A DNA stretch of 64,000 nt from Athripsodes cinereus (GCA_947579605.1 OX388314.1:2604001-2668000); one strand, 5' to 3'; shown: positions 1 through 12,639, counted from the first letter of the stretch. Notes: generated by a model not told the origin, from the sequence alone. Numbers and translations: made by a program.

Positions 1-562
1 ACCCATTGTCAGCAATGACAATGTGTCGAACATGGCTAAAATGCTGGTGCACAATACCATTCTGGTACCGTCACTTACGTATGCAAGCGAGACATGGACG
101 TGGTTGAAGAAGGACGAAAGTGGAATAAATGCAGTAGAGATGCGATCGTTGAGAAGAATGGTTGGTAAAACGCTGCGTGATAGAGTGAAGAATGAGGATA
201 TTAGAAGAATGAGCGGATGCAAGAAGACTGTTGTGGACAGAATGCGTGTAAATAAATTGAGATGGTTTGGTCACGTGGAACGAATGAAAGAGGAAAGAAT
301 GACAAAGAGGATATACTTATCTGAAAGAAAGGGTGTGAGGAAACGCGGGCGTCCGAGAACCACGTGGCTTGATCACGTGGATCAAATTCTCAAGGACGGC
401 CGCGTGTTGAGTAAGAGGAACCGACGTGCGTGTATGAGGAACTGTATGAATGTGGAGGAAGCGAAGGAAGTGTGTAAAGATAGATCTGTTTGGCGTTCCG
501 TTCTCTCTGCCTACCCCACTTGGGACACGGCGTGAGGGTATAGTATAGTATAGTATAGTTGA
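1..562 (+). mobile_element. RTE-like LINE 3' end, copy 1 (open C-terminal frame)
   Basis: An open frame of about 175 codons runs in from the window edge and stops at 533-535. It encodes the C-terminal part of a non-LTR reverse transcriptase. Visible landmarks are LTYASETWTW, the basic LRRMVGKTLRDRVKNEDIRRM stretch, LRWFGHVERM and RKRGRPRTTWLDHV, the tail found after the polymerase thumb in RTE-like elements. The catalytic YXDD is not in the window. After the stop comes a short 3' end with a TATAG microsatellite tail (538-559), the usual RTE-type tail instead of poly(A). The frame is intact, which suggests recent insertion. Confidence is high for LINE and moderate for clade. Confidence 0.85.
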
Positions 563-647
563 TTGCTTTATTTTTTATTGGCGCGGAGAGAACAACTAGC
601 ATGCTGATTGAATTTTATAACTGCTTATTTTGTAGAACTCCATAATT

Positions 648-743
648 TAATGTAAATAAAAACAAAATACTTTGTAGTGTTAATTACACAGAATTAAAGT
701 ACATAGTATAACTCTACAAAGTTTTTTGTTTTTATTTACATTA
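648..743. repeat. Hairpin-forming inverted repeat
   Basis: TAATGTAAATAAAAACAAAA at 648 is mirrored by TTTTTTGTTTTTATTTACATTA ending near 743, with loop sequence between 677 and 712. It is probably a small foldback element or MITE remnant lying between LINE copy 1 and the minisatellite. Confidence 0.7.
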
Positions 744-1120
744 TAGCATGCTAATGTCAAAATTTGTCATGACTTGTACATTTTTGTAAATCCGTTTTTA
801 ATTTTTTTTTATTTTGTTTTATGATAGACAGAGTTTTAAGTATTCCGTAAAATATTCATATTTTTTATTGTAATAATTTTGTTATTGGCTTTGAGCCGCA
901 TTATGTTTTTAAAAATGATATACAGATTATGTATTAAATTAAATAAATATGTTTTTAATTAAATAAATAAATATATATCATGCAGTTGTTCCGCTGGCTA
1001 TCTCACATGTGGAAAATTTCTAAGTGTCTTGTGTGTATGCACAGAAAATTTACAGTATGTACGGAAAATTTACTTAGAAATATGAAAAAATACCTTGATT
1101 CGAAACTACCTACATGGATC

Positions 1121-1990
1121 AAGCGATATTATATCCTGTTCTATGAAATAATGCTACACTTTTTGGAGTGTCCATTGTGCCCTGTCACATGTCAAGCGAT
1201 ATTATATCCTGTTCTATGAAATAATGCTACACTTGTTGGAGTGTCCATTGTGCCCTGTCACATGTCAAGCAATATTATATCCTGTTCTATGAAATCATGC
1301 TATACTTGTTGGAGTGTCCATTGTACCCTGTCACATGTCAAGCGATATTATATCCTGTTCTATGAAATAATGCTACACTTGTTGGAGTGTCCATTGTGCC
1401 CTGTCACATGTCAAGCAATATTATATCCTGTTCTATGAAATAATGCTACACTTGTTGGAGTGTCCATTGTGCCCTGTCACATGTCAAGCAATATTATATC
1501 CTGTTCTATGAAATCATGCTATACTTGTTGGAGTGTCCATTGTACCCTGTCACATGTCAAGCGATATTATATCCTGTTCTATGAAATAATGCTACACTTG
1601 TTGGAGTGTCCATTGTGCCCTGTCACATGTCAAGCAATATTATATCCTGTTCTATGAAATCATGCTATACTTGTTGGAGTGTCCATTGTGCCCTGTCACA
1701 TGTCAAGCAATATTATATCCTGTTCTATGAAATCATGCTATACTTGTTGGAGTGTCCATTGTACCCTGTCACATGTCAAGCGATATTATATCCTGTTCTA
1801 TGAAATAATGCTACACTTGTTGGAGTGTCCATTGTGCCCTGTCACATGTCAAGCAATATTATATCCTGTTCTATGAAATCATGCTATACTTGTTGGAGTG
1901 TCCATTGTACCCTGTCACATGTCAAGCGATATTATATCCTGTTCTATGAAATAATGCTACACTTGTTAAGTGTCCGTTGTGCCCTGTCAC
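1121..1990 (+). repeat. 73-bp minisatellite, about 12 units
   Basis: Units start at 1121, 1194, 1267 and then every 73 bp to 1924; the last is shortened. A typical unit runs from AAGCGATATTATATCC to CCCTGTCACATGTC. Three linked variable sites (GCGAT/GCAAT, AATAATGCTACAC/AATCATGCTATAC, GTGCCC/GTACCC) define variants A and B plus two hybrids. The order is A A B A H B A H B A B A, so three units (219 bp) form a partial higher-order repeat. The repeated 65-codon open frames over it are a by-product of 219 being divisible by three; I do not call them genes. Confidence 0.97.
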
Positions 1991-2219
1991 ATGCACTATG
2001 AAGGATATTTGTGACGCATATCCACGTGCTGTGCATTTTGCACAATACTGGAGATTAGTTTGATTGTTTTTCGGGTTTCGACACAAAAAGTAAATAAACA
2101 TGAAAACAATTTTCGCCTCCCAGAACTGAATAAAACAATGAGTAGTACAACATTTTTACTAAAACCTGTTTTAAATCGTTCACGTCAATATGTCCGAAAT
2201 GCGTATTTTATTTGAATTC

Positions 2220-2840
2220 GTATAATAAAAGATGTATATTTGGGAAGCATGTTTGCGAGGGATGGAAGATGCGATAGGGACATTGAAAGAAGGAAAGTGG
2301 CCGGTGCTAGAGTAAACGGTGCACTTCGACCCATTGTCAGCAATGGCAATGTGTCGAACATAGCTTAAATGCTGGTGCACAATACCATTCTGGTACCGTC
2401 ACTTACGTATGCAAGCGAGACATGGACGTGGTTGAAAAAGGACGAAAGTGGAATAAACGCAGTAGAGATGCGTTCGTTGAGAAGAATGGTTGGTAAAACG
2501 CTGCGTGATAGAGTGAAGAATGAGCGGATGCAAGAGGAGTGTTGTGGACAGAATGCGTGTGAATAAACTACGGTGGTTTGGGCATGTTGAACGAATGAAC
2601 GAGGTAAGAGTGACAAAGAGGATATACTTATCTGAAAGAAAGGGTGTGAGGAAACGCGGGCGTCCGAGAACCACGTGGATCAAATTCTCAAGGACGGCCG
2701 CGTGTTGATTAAGAGGAACCGACGTGCGTGTATGAGAAACTGTATGAATGTGGAGGAAGCGAAGGAAGTGTGTAAAGATAGATCTGTTTGGCGTTCCGTT
2801 CTCTCTGCCTAACCCACTTGGGACACGGCGTGAGGGTATT
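2220..2840 (+). pseudogene. RTE-like LINE 3' end, copy 2 (broken)
   Basis: Same family and orientation as the copy at 1-562, but it starts further upstream, with FARDGRCDRDIERRKVAGAR visible at 2250. An in-frame stop has arisen by change of the M-A-K stretch (TAGCTTAAATG). Two small deletions relative to copy 1 are visible: 17 bp between GAATGAG repeats and 13 bp between CACGTGG repeats. The first shifts the frame. The TATAG tail is absent; the end reads GTGAGGGTATTAAAG. It is a dead copy. Confidence 0.85.
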
Positions 2841-4119
<1,279 letters not shown>

Positions 4120-4249
4120 TTATGGTGCAATATTATTTCAGTTAATAACTAAGGTTCTTCTTTTAATTAATAGCAGCAGGAGCATGCAAACTACGGTTTA
4201 TTTTTTCGTTTGAATTATGCGTGTTTGGAAAAATAAAACACAAATATTT

Positions 4250-4480
4250 ATTTATTTATCATTCAATTTAGGCTTACATTGACACTTAGTAGCTATGTAA
4301 CAATGTAGTATGGAACTTCTGACGTGGATACCTTTATGCATCCAAGATTTCTCATTTATCTATGTATTTATCTATATTTATAATATGACGTGGATGTAAT
4401 GTCCTAGAATTTATGAATTGTACAGTGTCCTTGAGGTGTTTCGGCACGTAAACGAAACTTTAATATTGTCCAATAATAAT
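4250..4480 (-). mobile_element. LINE 3'-UTR remnant
   Basis: The part around 4385-4475 (GACGTGGATGTAATGTCC to GCACGTAAACGAAAC) is the inverted counterpart of 59758-59858. A weaker related piece (GCACCTCGAGGACGCTGT) lies at 44095. It is preceded on the plus strand by TTTATTTATTTA, so the element reads on the minus strand with a TAAA-rich tail. Confidence 0.6.
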
Positions 4481-5149
4481 AATATATACGTTAACACAAT
4501 TCATACATTGATGTTAAGTAACTCATACACATGATTGAAAATTTACAATTCCAAAATACGTACATTAAAACTCCGATGTGATAACAGAAACAAAAAATTA
4601 AAGCAAATCTAATACTTCCATAGTAACTTTGTATAACGCGAGTCAGCTTTCAAAAACTTTCGTAGGCTGACGTAAAATGTTAGAATTCAACAGAAAAGCT
4701 ATGCTGAAAAAATATTGTGCTTCCGTAATTTCAGCTTTGTACGTAGGTAAATTATCAATAAATTCGTAAGCAGATAGGTGGGTATATATGTATATTCAGT
4801 AGTAGGATGAATGCCTTGTAAAACACTGAAGGCTTTTCCTCACACAGCGTTCGTCTCGCGTGACTTGTTGTAATCTTTCACGATGAATATAATAATGATT
4901 ACTGCTCTTAGTAGTATTATTATTATTATTTTGATTCACTTCTTGAGCAAACTAACGACGTAATAGTCGACTTACGGAACAACTTTATTGAAATTTCAAT
5001 AAAGAACCACATATTATTACAATAGTGTCTCTTTCGACATCATGCAATTTTGGACTCTTCTCTTTACGTAATAAATTTACTCGCGGAATCATTGGTGAGA
5101 AGAACAATATTTTATAAGACACCATCCCTAGAAGAGCTAAACTTGTACT

Positions 5150-5238
5150 CAAAGACACATTTAAGCGTTACCTTTTCGTTCAAATATAGACGACGTCATC
5201 TATATTAAAACGAAAACGAAACGCTAAAATGTGCTTTG
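5150..5238. repeat. Foldback element with about 40-nt arms
   Basis: The left arm CAAAGACACATTTAAGCG (5150) is mirrored by CGCTAAAATGTGCTTTG (ending 5238), with AAATATAGA/TCTATATT at the centre. A third partial arm recurs at 5305-5345. It is probably a MITE. Confidence 0.7.
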
Positions 5239-5574
5239 ACTTCGGGCCCTGATAAACTCCAAAAAAAAACAAGTAGGTACGAAAATTGACACTTTCTTGC
5301 AACGTTATTTGTATTCGAATGAAAACGTAACTCTAAAATGTGCTTTGACTACGGGCTCTGATAAACTCTTATTTTTTTTCACCTAAAATCATCCAGCAAA
5401 TAATAATTACTGCATTTGTTAAATAATTATTACACCATATCACCTCGGAGAGAACAGCTTGCATATTTATTACAAGCAGTTGATCTACTGGCTACCCTAC
5501 GTGTGGAATATGTCTTGATGGTATAGATAGAGATGGTAGAAAAAACATTTTTCAACACCACCTAAACACCGAGA

Positions 5575-6905
5575 TGTGTCGATTAGTATCAAAAATGGTC
5601 AAATCCAAAAATGACGTTTTTTGAGGTAAGTCTTTTGTTTTGTTGTATTAGTAAAGGGGATACCTCATCATCATCAACACCAGTCAAATCCATATAAAAA
5701 GTACTAAAAAACGATGTCAAAATATAGGTTTGGTTTCAAAAGTGGTCAAATTTGTAGATATTTGGTATCAAAATCAGTCAAATACATTACAACCAATCAG
5801 AAGCCGTTGTTTTATATGGAGGTGGCGGCCATATTGTTTTTTATTTAGAGTTGTGTGTTGTGGTTTTGTTGGTAGCTCTAACTATTTTTAAAGTTTTTAT
5901 TATAAAAAATGGAAAACAGTGAACATTTTGTGGTTGAAACTACTCCTCAAAGGTCCAGGAAGACTTTGGTAGTAAGGCAGCAATGGAAACAAAATAAAAT
6001 TAAAGTATCTAGGTAAGTTTACTTTTCTTTTGACAGTTCATCCTTGTGTCCACACATGGTTTTTAGAGATTATCAACCAATGGTACATTCAAACCATACG
6101 TCATTATTAATTAGTATAATTTTTTTTTTTGACAGTACACAAATTTAAATAAGTATGACTGATTGAAATAAATATATTTTTTTACAGATATTCTCCAAAA
6201 CACCTTCCTAACTTGAACCTTCCATGCGCACATTACACAAATGCATATAAGTGTGCGTCTTTAAGCCAGAACGACATAATTCGATTTCATAATGCATTTT
6301 ACAAGACTCCTGACAAAATATATCAGGATAATTTCATCATAAATCATTCCAAAATATCAGCCACTCAGAGTATCTTCTTAAAAATAACTGTTAATATTAC
6401 ATTTTATTTTAATCTTGGATTTCTTATTTAGTATTTTTTATATGTTTATTGATATGTTTAGCTAGATAAATTAAATAATAGTCTACGATGTTCCTACTTT
6501 ATTTTAATATAATAATTACAAAATTAAATTTTGTTTGCCCTAAAAATATGTGTTTAATTTTACTCAATGTGAAATGGTTCATGACTCCTGACTTTGGACG
6601 ACTATCACAAAAATCACGTAAATTTAGTTTCAAAAATGGTCACATCCAGAGGAGTAATTATCAAAATTGGTCAAATCCAGGCCTTGGTAACAAAATTGGT
6701 CAAATCCAAATTTACAATTGCAATATCTTTTTATTTTTATTCTAGACAATAAAATCTTTTAATTTCAAAAGACATTAAACATAATTCTACTTCATGATTT
6801 TTACTATTAGTACTAGATTTGGCTGCATTAAGCTGTGTTCGTTTTTGATGATTTCCCAACAAACATGTTACATGTAGTTGACCACTTTTGATACTAACCG
6901 ACACA
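5575..6905 (+). mobile_element. DNA transposon derivative with inverted ends and subterminal repeats
   Basis: The left end is TGTGTCGATTAGTATCAAAA (5575). The right end, read on the other strand from 6905, is TGTGTCGGTTAGTATCAAAA, so the terminal inverted repeats match over nearly 30 bp. Inside, the motif TATCAAAANTGGTCAAATCC recurs near 5590, 5735, 5770, 6630, 6660 and 6690, as expected for transposase-binding sites. It contains the start of a spliced gene (5909-6012, 6188 onward). I could not fix a target duplication, and the superfamily is not recognised. Confidence 0.75.
5909..6430 (+). pseudogene. Two-exon transposase-like gene start, truncated
   Basis: ATG at 5909 (AAAAATGGAAAAC) opens a 34-codon exon ending at a perfect donor (AG|GTAAGT, 6012/6013). 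A polypyrimidine-like tract and TTTTTACAG lead to a second exon at 6188 in matching phase. The spliced protein begins MENSEHFVVETT, is basic in the middle (QQWKQNKIKVSR) and then has LPCAHYTNAYKCASLSQNDI and RFHNAFYKTPDK. This arrangement of a Cys-containing stretch followed by FHNAFY resembles the N-terminal region of large uncharacterised transposon-derived insect proteins, but that link is from memory and weak. Coding character is lost after about SKISATQS, so the rest of the gene was probably deleted. Its position inside the inverted repeats of 5575-6905 indicates a transposon gene. Confidence 0.5.
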
Positions 6906-7927
6906 GATAGTGAATAGTCTATATAAATGTCCACACATTTAAAAAAAAAAACACCGTTAAAGGGTAAGATAGAAATGGAGACATGTACGCGATTTTCATT
7001 CACAAGTTTCAAGTGTGCATTAGTTCTTACTTTACTAGTACACACTACAATATGTGTTGTTGCTAGTATTAACGAAAACCATCGCCATTAATTCACTAGT
7101 CTTATTATAATTTACTGAATGAGCATTCCAGGCTCATTAATTAATAACAATATTTAAAATATATACATAATATACAACCTTCTAAAGAATGTATAACATT
7201 GTCTAGAGGGGGCGATGCGCGTGTTTAGGTCTATCTTCCAACACACCTGAGTGATTTATAAGTGGAATAATAATAATATTAACAACAATATATAAAATTA
7301 ACTATTTATGTATAGTTATGATAGTACTAGTTATATTTTATGAATTTTCATAGTGTATGAAGTTTGTTGGACGGAAAGACTGATAAAGATTACTTAGAAA
7401 GAGTAATATTCTATGTTTTTTTTTTAAAAAGAAATGAGTGATCAGGGCTCTAGAAAGAGTAATAAGGATTACTTAGAAATTTTTTCTTGTTTATTAACCC
7501 CAGATATTGTCCTGAAATTGATCCTCATTAATTATGTATGTGCTTTTTATTTATTTTAAATATTTAAATAACTTATTTTTGAAAGCAATTAAATAAAGTA
7601 ATTTTGGCTTTTATAGATATGTTTCGACTTATTAGGTACAAAACGAAACAGCGAAGAAATAATCTTTTTATTGTTTTCACCCTTTTTTACACAATAATCA
7701 ACAAATTTCAATACTAAACAAAATTTTGAATTCTAATTAAATAATATTTATGCATAAAATCTTTTAATATCAATAAATAAAAATATAATTAAAATAAAAA
7801 ACTTTATAATTTCAACGAAGTGGAAGTTTATCCTACTCCTAACACCACCCCACCTCCATCTCAACCATTACCCTTCCGACACCAATAATATTACCTGTTC
7901 AACGATTTTCGCTTTATTTCAGTTTCC

Positions 7928-7967
7928 TTGAAGATGCCCACAAATATAGGCGAAAACATTTGGTTAC
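7928..7967 (+). ncRNA. Degenerate hammerhead-like motif (Penelope-type)
   Basis: TTGAAGATGCCC, a short loop, GGC, then GAAAACATTTGG matches the order CTGAAGA, stem II, GAAAC seen in Penelope-like element ends, with one core base altered. It is likely an inactive remnant. Confidence 0.4.
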
Positions 7968-7989
7968 TTTTTTTTTTTTTAAAAAAAGA

Positions 7990-8153
7990 TATCTGGGTTT
8001 TGTTATAAACCCAAAATACAACTTCATACACCTTTCACAGTAAGCTAAAAGTTTGTGTCGTGGCAGGGGAGTTTGCCGGCACATGGTATCGAATCACGAA
8101 CCCCTTATTCACGAGGCCGAGACTCTACCTCCAGGCTACCGACGAACCCTATT
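7990..8153 (-). mobile_element. tRNA-derived SINE, family 1
   Basis: Read on the minus strand it has an A-box-like GTAGCCTGGAGGTAGAG and a B-box-like GATTCGATACC, then a body ending TTGTATTTTGGGTTTATAAC. Related copies lie at 8207-8345, 15235-15400, 23893-23985 and 63068-63220. Confidence 0.8.
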
Positions 8154-8206
8154 AATCAAAGTAAGTGAAAAATAAACAATGTTTTTTTTTCACTAACTTA
8201 ATTATA

Positions 8207-8345
8207 AACGAGCCGTTCGGTAGCCTGGAGGTAGGGTATTGGCCTCATGCACATTAGGTGCGCGGTTCGATCTCAGATGACGGCAAACTCCCCTGCCACG
8301 ACACAAGCTTTTATCTAACTGTAAAAGGTGTATAATATTGTATTT
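8207..8345 (+). mobile_element. tRNA-derived SINE, family 1 (opposite orientation)
   Basis: GTAGCCTGGAGGTAGGG (A-box region) and GCGGTTCGATCTC (B-box) are followed by the family body CTGCCACGACACAAGCTTTT. It sits head-to-head with the copy at 7990-8153 about 50 bp away, making a large imperfect inverted repeat. Confidence 0.8.
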
Positions 8346-9414
8346 GGGATTATACAAAAGTTTGAGAAGGCGACGCAGTTTTTCCTCTTAGTAATAAAAA
8401 GAATTAAATTTTATATGTATACTATAAATGTTGAAGAAAAAGAAAAAAAAATCAGTCAGCAATAACTAGGAAGGTATATAATGTCTTGAAGATAGTAATT
8501 TGTGATGACTTTCTATGTCGCCGTTCAAAAGTCATTGGACCGTTTCAAAGGCGCTATCGAAAAGGACTGTTTTCAACTGATAAGCTATAGAGCTTTGAAC
8601 ATTATTGTTACTTAAAACTTAATGTGATGCTGGTTTCAAGATTACACTACCTCCTTTTTGTTCTTATTGTAACAAACTAAATTACAAATTTGAAACTTTA
8701 GTTTAATCCTCTATTACATATTCTCAAAACGTCTTGATTATCTCACTCTTGACTATTTTAATGTTTTTTTAAAGTTAACTCTTAGTATTTATTAATGAAA
8801 TTTTCAAAAAAATATTAGTTAATGAAAGATCTAACATTCAAACAGTGCTGCCAATATTACAAAAAACTGTCTTGTATTGTTTAAGCTTTTTCTCTAAATA
8901 ATTACTGCAGTTTATCCAACTTGAACCGAAAGTGCCTGTAATAATGTCTTTGATTTATTGAATTACTTTTCTTAGACTTATAATGTTTTTCGAACACTGA
9001 TCGTAATTGCAGAACAATCGAAGAAGCATCAAAATAATTCTTCTTTTTGAACATTGTGATGATGTTGAGGTTACTCCAGAAGGTATGACAATATAGACAG
9101 CTCAACACTACAGTGAGCTGGTTTTGCAGAAGCCTCCATCAAAAATTGTTCTTTATGTACAATAATTTCAAAATCCATTTCTAAGATGATTCAATATCCT
9201 TCATGCTCAATAATCGACACCATCCCTTGAAGAGCTGATGAACTCCAAAATAAAAGAAAAACAGCTAAAATAATGCAACATTTTAATCACTATTGCATTT
9301 CAACCATCGTCACCCCCATCCCACTGATTCTGGGGTAGGCGGAAAGGAACGTGCATCACGATCGAATGAGATTAACATAGATTAACATTCTTATTATGAC
9401 TGGACCACCCAGCA

Positions 9415-9628
9415 AAGAGCTGGTCTACCTATCCTTTTCATAAGTTTTCGAGTGTCTTGTTCAAGGCAGATGTCCGAAAAAATAAAGATATTTTACATCT
9501 TGAGTTCAGTTATGACGTTTGTCACTCATCCCATATGTCTGATTTTTTGATGGTAAGGAGAGACAGATTGCATTTTGATTAGTCTGCTAGTTTCTCTACT
9601 TGTGGAATATGCTTTGATAGTATACATA
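9415..9628 (+). repeat. Interspersed repeat K (SINE-like), diverged copy
   Basis: Recognised by AAGTTTTCGAGTGTCTTGTT, AGGCAGATGTCCGAA and the 3' end TACTTGTGGAATATGCTTTGATAGTAT. Better copies lie at 48466-48740 and 52195-52395. Family K ends in a short hairpin followed by a GTGATGGTA-type terminus. Confidence 0.65.
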
Positions 9629-9753
9629 GTAGCAGTAGTAATAGATTTGACTGGACGAAACAGGTTACTTTTTTTATAGGTATAAGCTTTTTTCTGTGGT
9701 TACTTTTTTATTATACATGTATTTCTTTTCTGAAGCATTTTTAGTATCTACGC

Positions 9754-10339
9754 CAAGGGTGGCCAACCCGCAGCCCGCGGGCCGCATGCGGCCCGTTGGA
9801 TGTCTACGTGCGGCCCGCGAAGCATATCAAGGGTATGCAATCAAAACCACACTAAATCAGACTAGTGCTACAAAAATTATTAAAAACTATTCAAGTAATC
9901 AACATTTTTCCCATGTTTGTATTTGTTTGCAAAGCCTAAAAGTCATTTACCAATATCATCTTAATTAAAGTTAAAATAATACACGGTGAATTCGTATTTA
10001 TCTCAACAATTTTTTTTTCATTAAACTGCCAAAGCTAAAATGACTCAGTTCGTTTTGGTTGTATACCCTCGATATGCACCTTTTTTTTTAAATAATCCGT
10101 ACAAGTACACGTTACTTTTTTGAAAGAGGTACTTTGAGAAAAATAATATTCTTAAAGAAAACCAAGGAGTTTTGAAACATTTCAAAAATCTATACAATTT
10201 TGAAAATTTGGCGACGGGGGGGGGGGTAGAAATTTTAAGGTGAAGTAAAATTTTCAAATGTTCCTTATATGGAGTGCGGCCCGGTAGGAAATCTCATTCT
10301 GGAATCTGGCCCGGCTGCTGAAAAGGTTGGCCACCCATG
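9754..10339. mobile_element. hAT-like non-autonomous element with 8-bp target duplication
   Basis: The ends are CAAGGGTGGCCAACC (9754) and GGTTGGCCACCCATG (to 10339), inverted repeats of the CAGGGGTGGCCAACC type common in hAT elements. ATCTACGC occurs immediately outside both ends (9746-9753 and 10340-10347), an exact 8-bp duplication as hAT transposition makes. GC-rich subterminal sequence (GCGGCCCG repeats) and inner inverted stretches (GGGTATGCAATCAAAACC and GGTTGTATACCC) add foldback structure. No transposase frame remains. An 11-G run is at about 10216. Confidence 0.88.
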
Positions 10340-11239
10340 ATCTACGCGATTAAATAACCGAAAGCATTTAACTCTTTGTTATTTTCTGTAAATATGTTCG
10401 CTGTAAATACTTGTAAATAAAACAAACAAACCCAAGTTATTTGTACATCTGGGATGTGGAATCAAACTAATTGCTTTTTGATTCCCTGAAGCGGTGCAAG
10501 TGTTTGAAAGCTCTGCTGAACGACAATCGAGTAGTTGAAATTTATATCGAGGAAATATTTATTCCATCATATGAAAGGATCAACATAAAATTTCAAATTA
10601 ATTTCTCTATTCTAAAAAATAAACAATAATACTTTATTCGCTTTTCTACTGAAACAGTAATTTTGTTTTATTCGTTTTCAAAACCGACAGGCGACGCTAT
10701 TCTACGCCAAATGAAAGTCGTACAAAGCCGCAGCAGAAGCAGCAGCAACAACGGAAGAGCAAAAGCGACAGAGAAACAAAAACGAAAAAAGAAAACAAAT
10801 GAACACAGAAAAAAAACAAAACACAATAATATGGAATGTCAACTCGAGTGACATCTTACTAGATATTTCCATTTTCTATTATTACTTTCGCGTGCAAATT
10901 AGTTTGTACAATATCCTGAAACTCGTTAAAGAATATTTTGATGTTATTTTATACATTGCTATGCAATGTAAGGTTGACAGTTGTTTGTTTTATACGTTTT
11001 GGATATTGTACCATTAATTTTTAATCCTATTTTATCATATTATTTCATGTATGTATTTATACTTTTAATTATAAAATGTTGTTTCATTAACTCGAGACTG
11101 ACCAAGAACACCATAATTGGAGAAGTTCATTGAAAAAATAAAAATCTTGCGTCTCTTTTAATCCTACCGTAACTGCAAAATAATTATGAATAATGTTTTG
11201 CAGCGATGCCTCAAATGGGCAAATCACCAAATCATATCA

Positions 11240-11345
11240 ATGTCCAATAAATTGGACAAAGCTCACCTCGTGTAAGGGATGGATTGCGGGTTCAAGTCCC
11301 GTCCGGGGCACTGCCAAATAAGTTGACATTGTCTTTTCTAAGACT
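11240..11345 (+). mobile_element. tRNA-derived SINE, family 3
   Basis: AATTGGACAAAGCTCAC (A-box region) and GCGGGTTCAAGTCCCGTC (B-box, stem-forming) resemble the 3' half of a tRNA. They are followed by GGGGCACTGCCAAATAAG, also found in the related pieces at 12905-13010 and 13245-13290. The acceptor stem does not close, so I do not call a tRNA gene. Confidence 0.75.
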
Positions 11346-11594
11346 TATGTAAGTGTATTAAATATACGAAAAAAATATTACTATCACATTTCGGGGCTTT
11401 GATGAATAGTTTTGTGGAAATCTTAGAATTCTATTTCAACCCTTGCAGATCAGCTAGGTTTCTGCAGGTTATTTTAAAAACTCATCTCTTTTTTATGATT
11501 GTCTAAATGAAAGAATGATGACAAAAAATACAATGAATGCCCTACAAAACAAATGTGTTGGAAAAGGTTAAGACAATAATTTACATATTATTCA

Positions 11595-11742
11595 ATTCAG
11601 TGATGAGGTTTGCCAATAATTTTGAATGTCTTTAAATGTTTATTTTTCTCTCAGAGGACAGCTTGCATACTAATACCATTCAGCTGGTCTGCTGTCTACC
11701 CCACAAGTGAAATAAGCCATGACGGTATAGTAGTATAGCAGA
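11595..11742 (+). repeat. Interspersed repeat K, 3' part
   Basis: TCAGTGATGAGGTTTGCCA, then GAGGACAGCTTGCATACT, CTGTCTACCCCACAAGTG and CATGACGGTATAGTAGTATAG. The end resembles the 3' end of the LINE at 1-562. Confidence 0.75.
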
Positions 11743-12639
11743 AATAATAAATGGCTTGATACATTATTGCACAACACAATCCATGCGATGAACATGTGTA
11801 GGTACAGCATAATAAATGTTTGATTTCGCAACATGCTTGTGCGATAGTAATTTAATTTGTATGTTCTCTGTTAATTCGATTAATTCATAAAAGATTTATG
11901 GCACAATGCTTTGTTTGCCACTGTTACTTGTAGGTATGATTAAAATGTATATATGGGTATGCGTTGAGATCATAATTATTATTTTGTCCCGCTGTACTAT
12001 AAAAAAAGGTTCCAGGAAGATGTTACGAAAAATAAAATATAATGAGTACGTGAGTACATAGGTCACTGAAATTTAACACGTTTGTTTTCGAAAAAATGGG
12101 TGTTTCTTTTTCAAATCATTATTCTTCTTCTTCTAATTGGGCACTTATTAGTCCCACATGGTGATGGGGTCTGACTTTGTTATTTTATTTCCCCACTTGG
12201 GTCTGTCGATTGCATCCTCATGGAAAACATCGCAGTTCTGCATATCTTGTCTCACTACTTCACGCTATCTGCGCTATGGGCTTCTTCTTGGCCTGTAACC
12301 TCGATACAGTGTACTTCTGGAAATCATTATGTAAATATTTTTTTTCATCGTATAGGAATACCTAGGTTGGTAGGTATATTACAATAATTTACGTGTAATA
12401 GACAATTAATTTAAGCCCAAATTTGTATATTTAACAAATTAACATGATGTTTTAATGAAAGGCTAAGGAAATACGGCAATGCACTATCGGATACCGATAT
12501 CTTTGGATTAACTCAGCTTGCGTTCAGGAGGCAGGTACAGATGAAATTATTTTCATCGTCTGTGGTGCACTAGTGATCCGTGTGATGGGACCCCCCCCCA
12601 TATTTTTTTATTATTATTAAAGTTATATATATACTATGT

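Noticed and set aside
1241..1876. Repeated 65-codon open frames with identical translations
   Set aside because: They are frames through the 73-bp minisatellite, repeated because three units make 219 bp. No start context or domain supports a protein.
10663..10851. Basic Ser/Arg-rich open frame as an SR-type protein
   Set aside because: Low-complexity purine-rich stretch without splice signals or neighbours of coding character.
11250..11310. Possible tRNA gene
   Set aside because: A good T-arm/B-box is present but no closing acceptor stem or normal anticodon arm. It matches a repeated SINE family.
12590..12600. C-run and, at 10216, G-run as G-quadruplex signals
   Set aside because: Single homopolymer runs, not spaced runs. 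More likely slippage tracts inside repeats.
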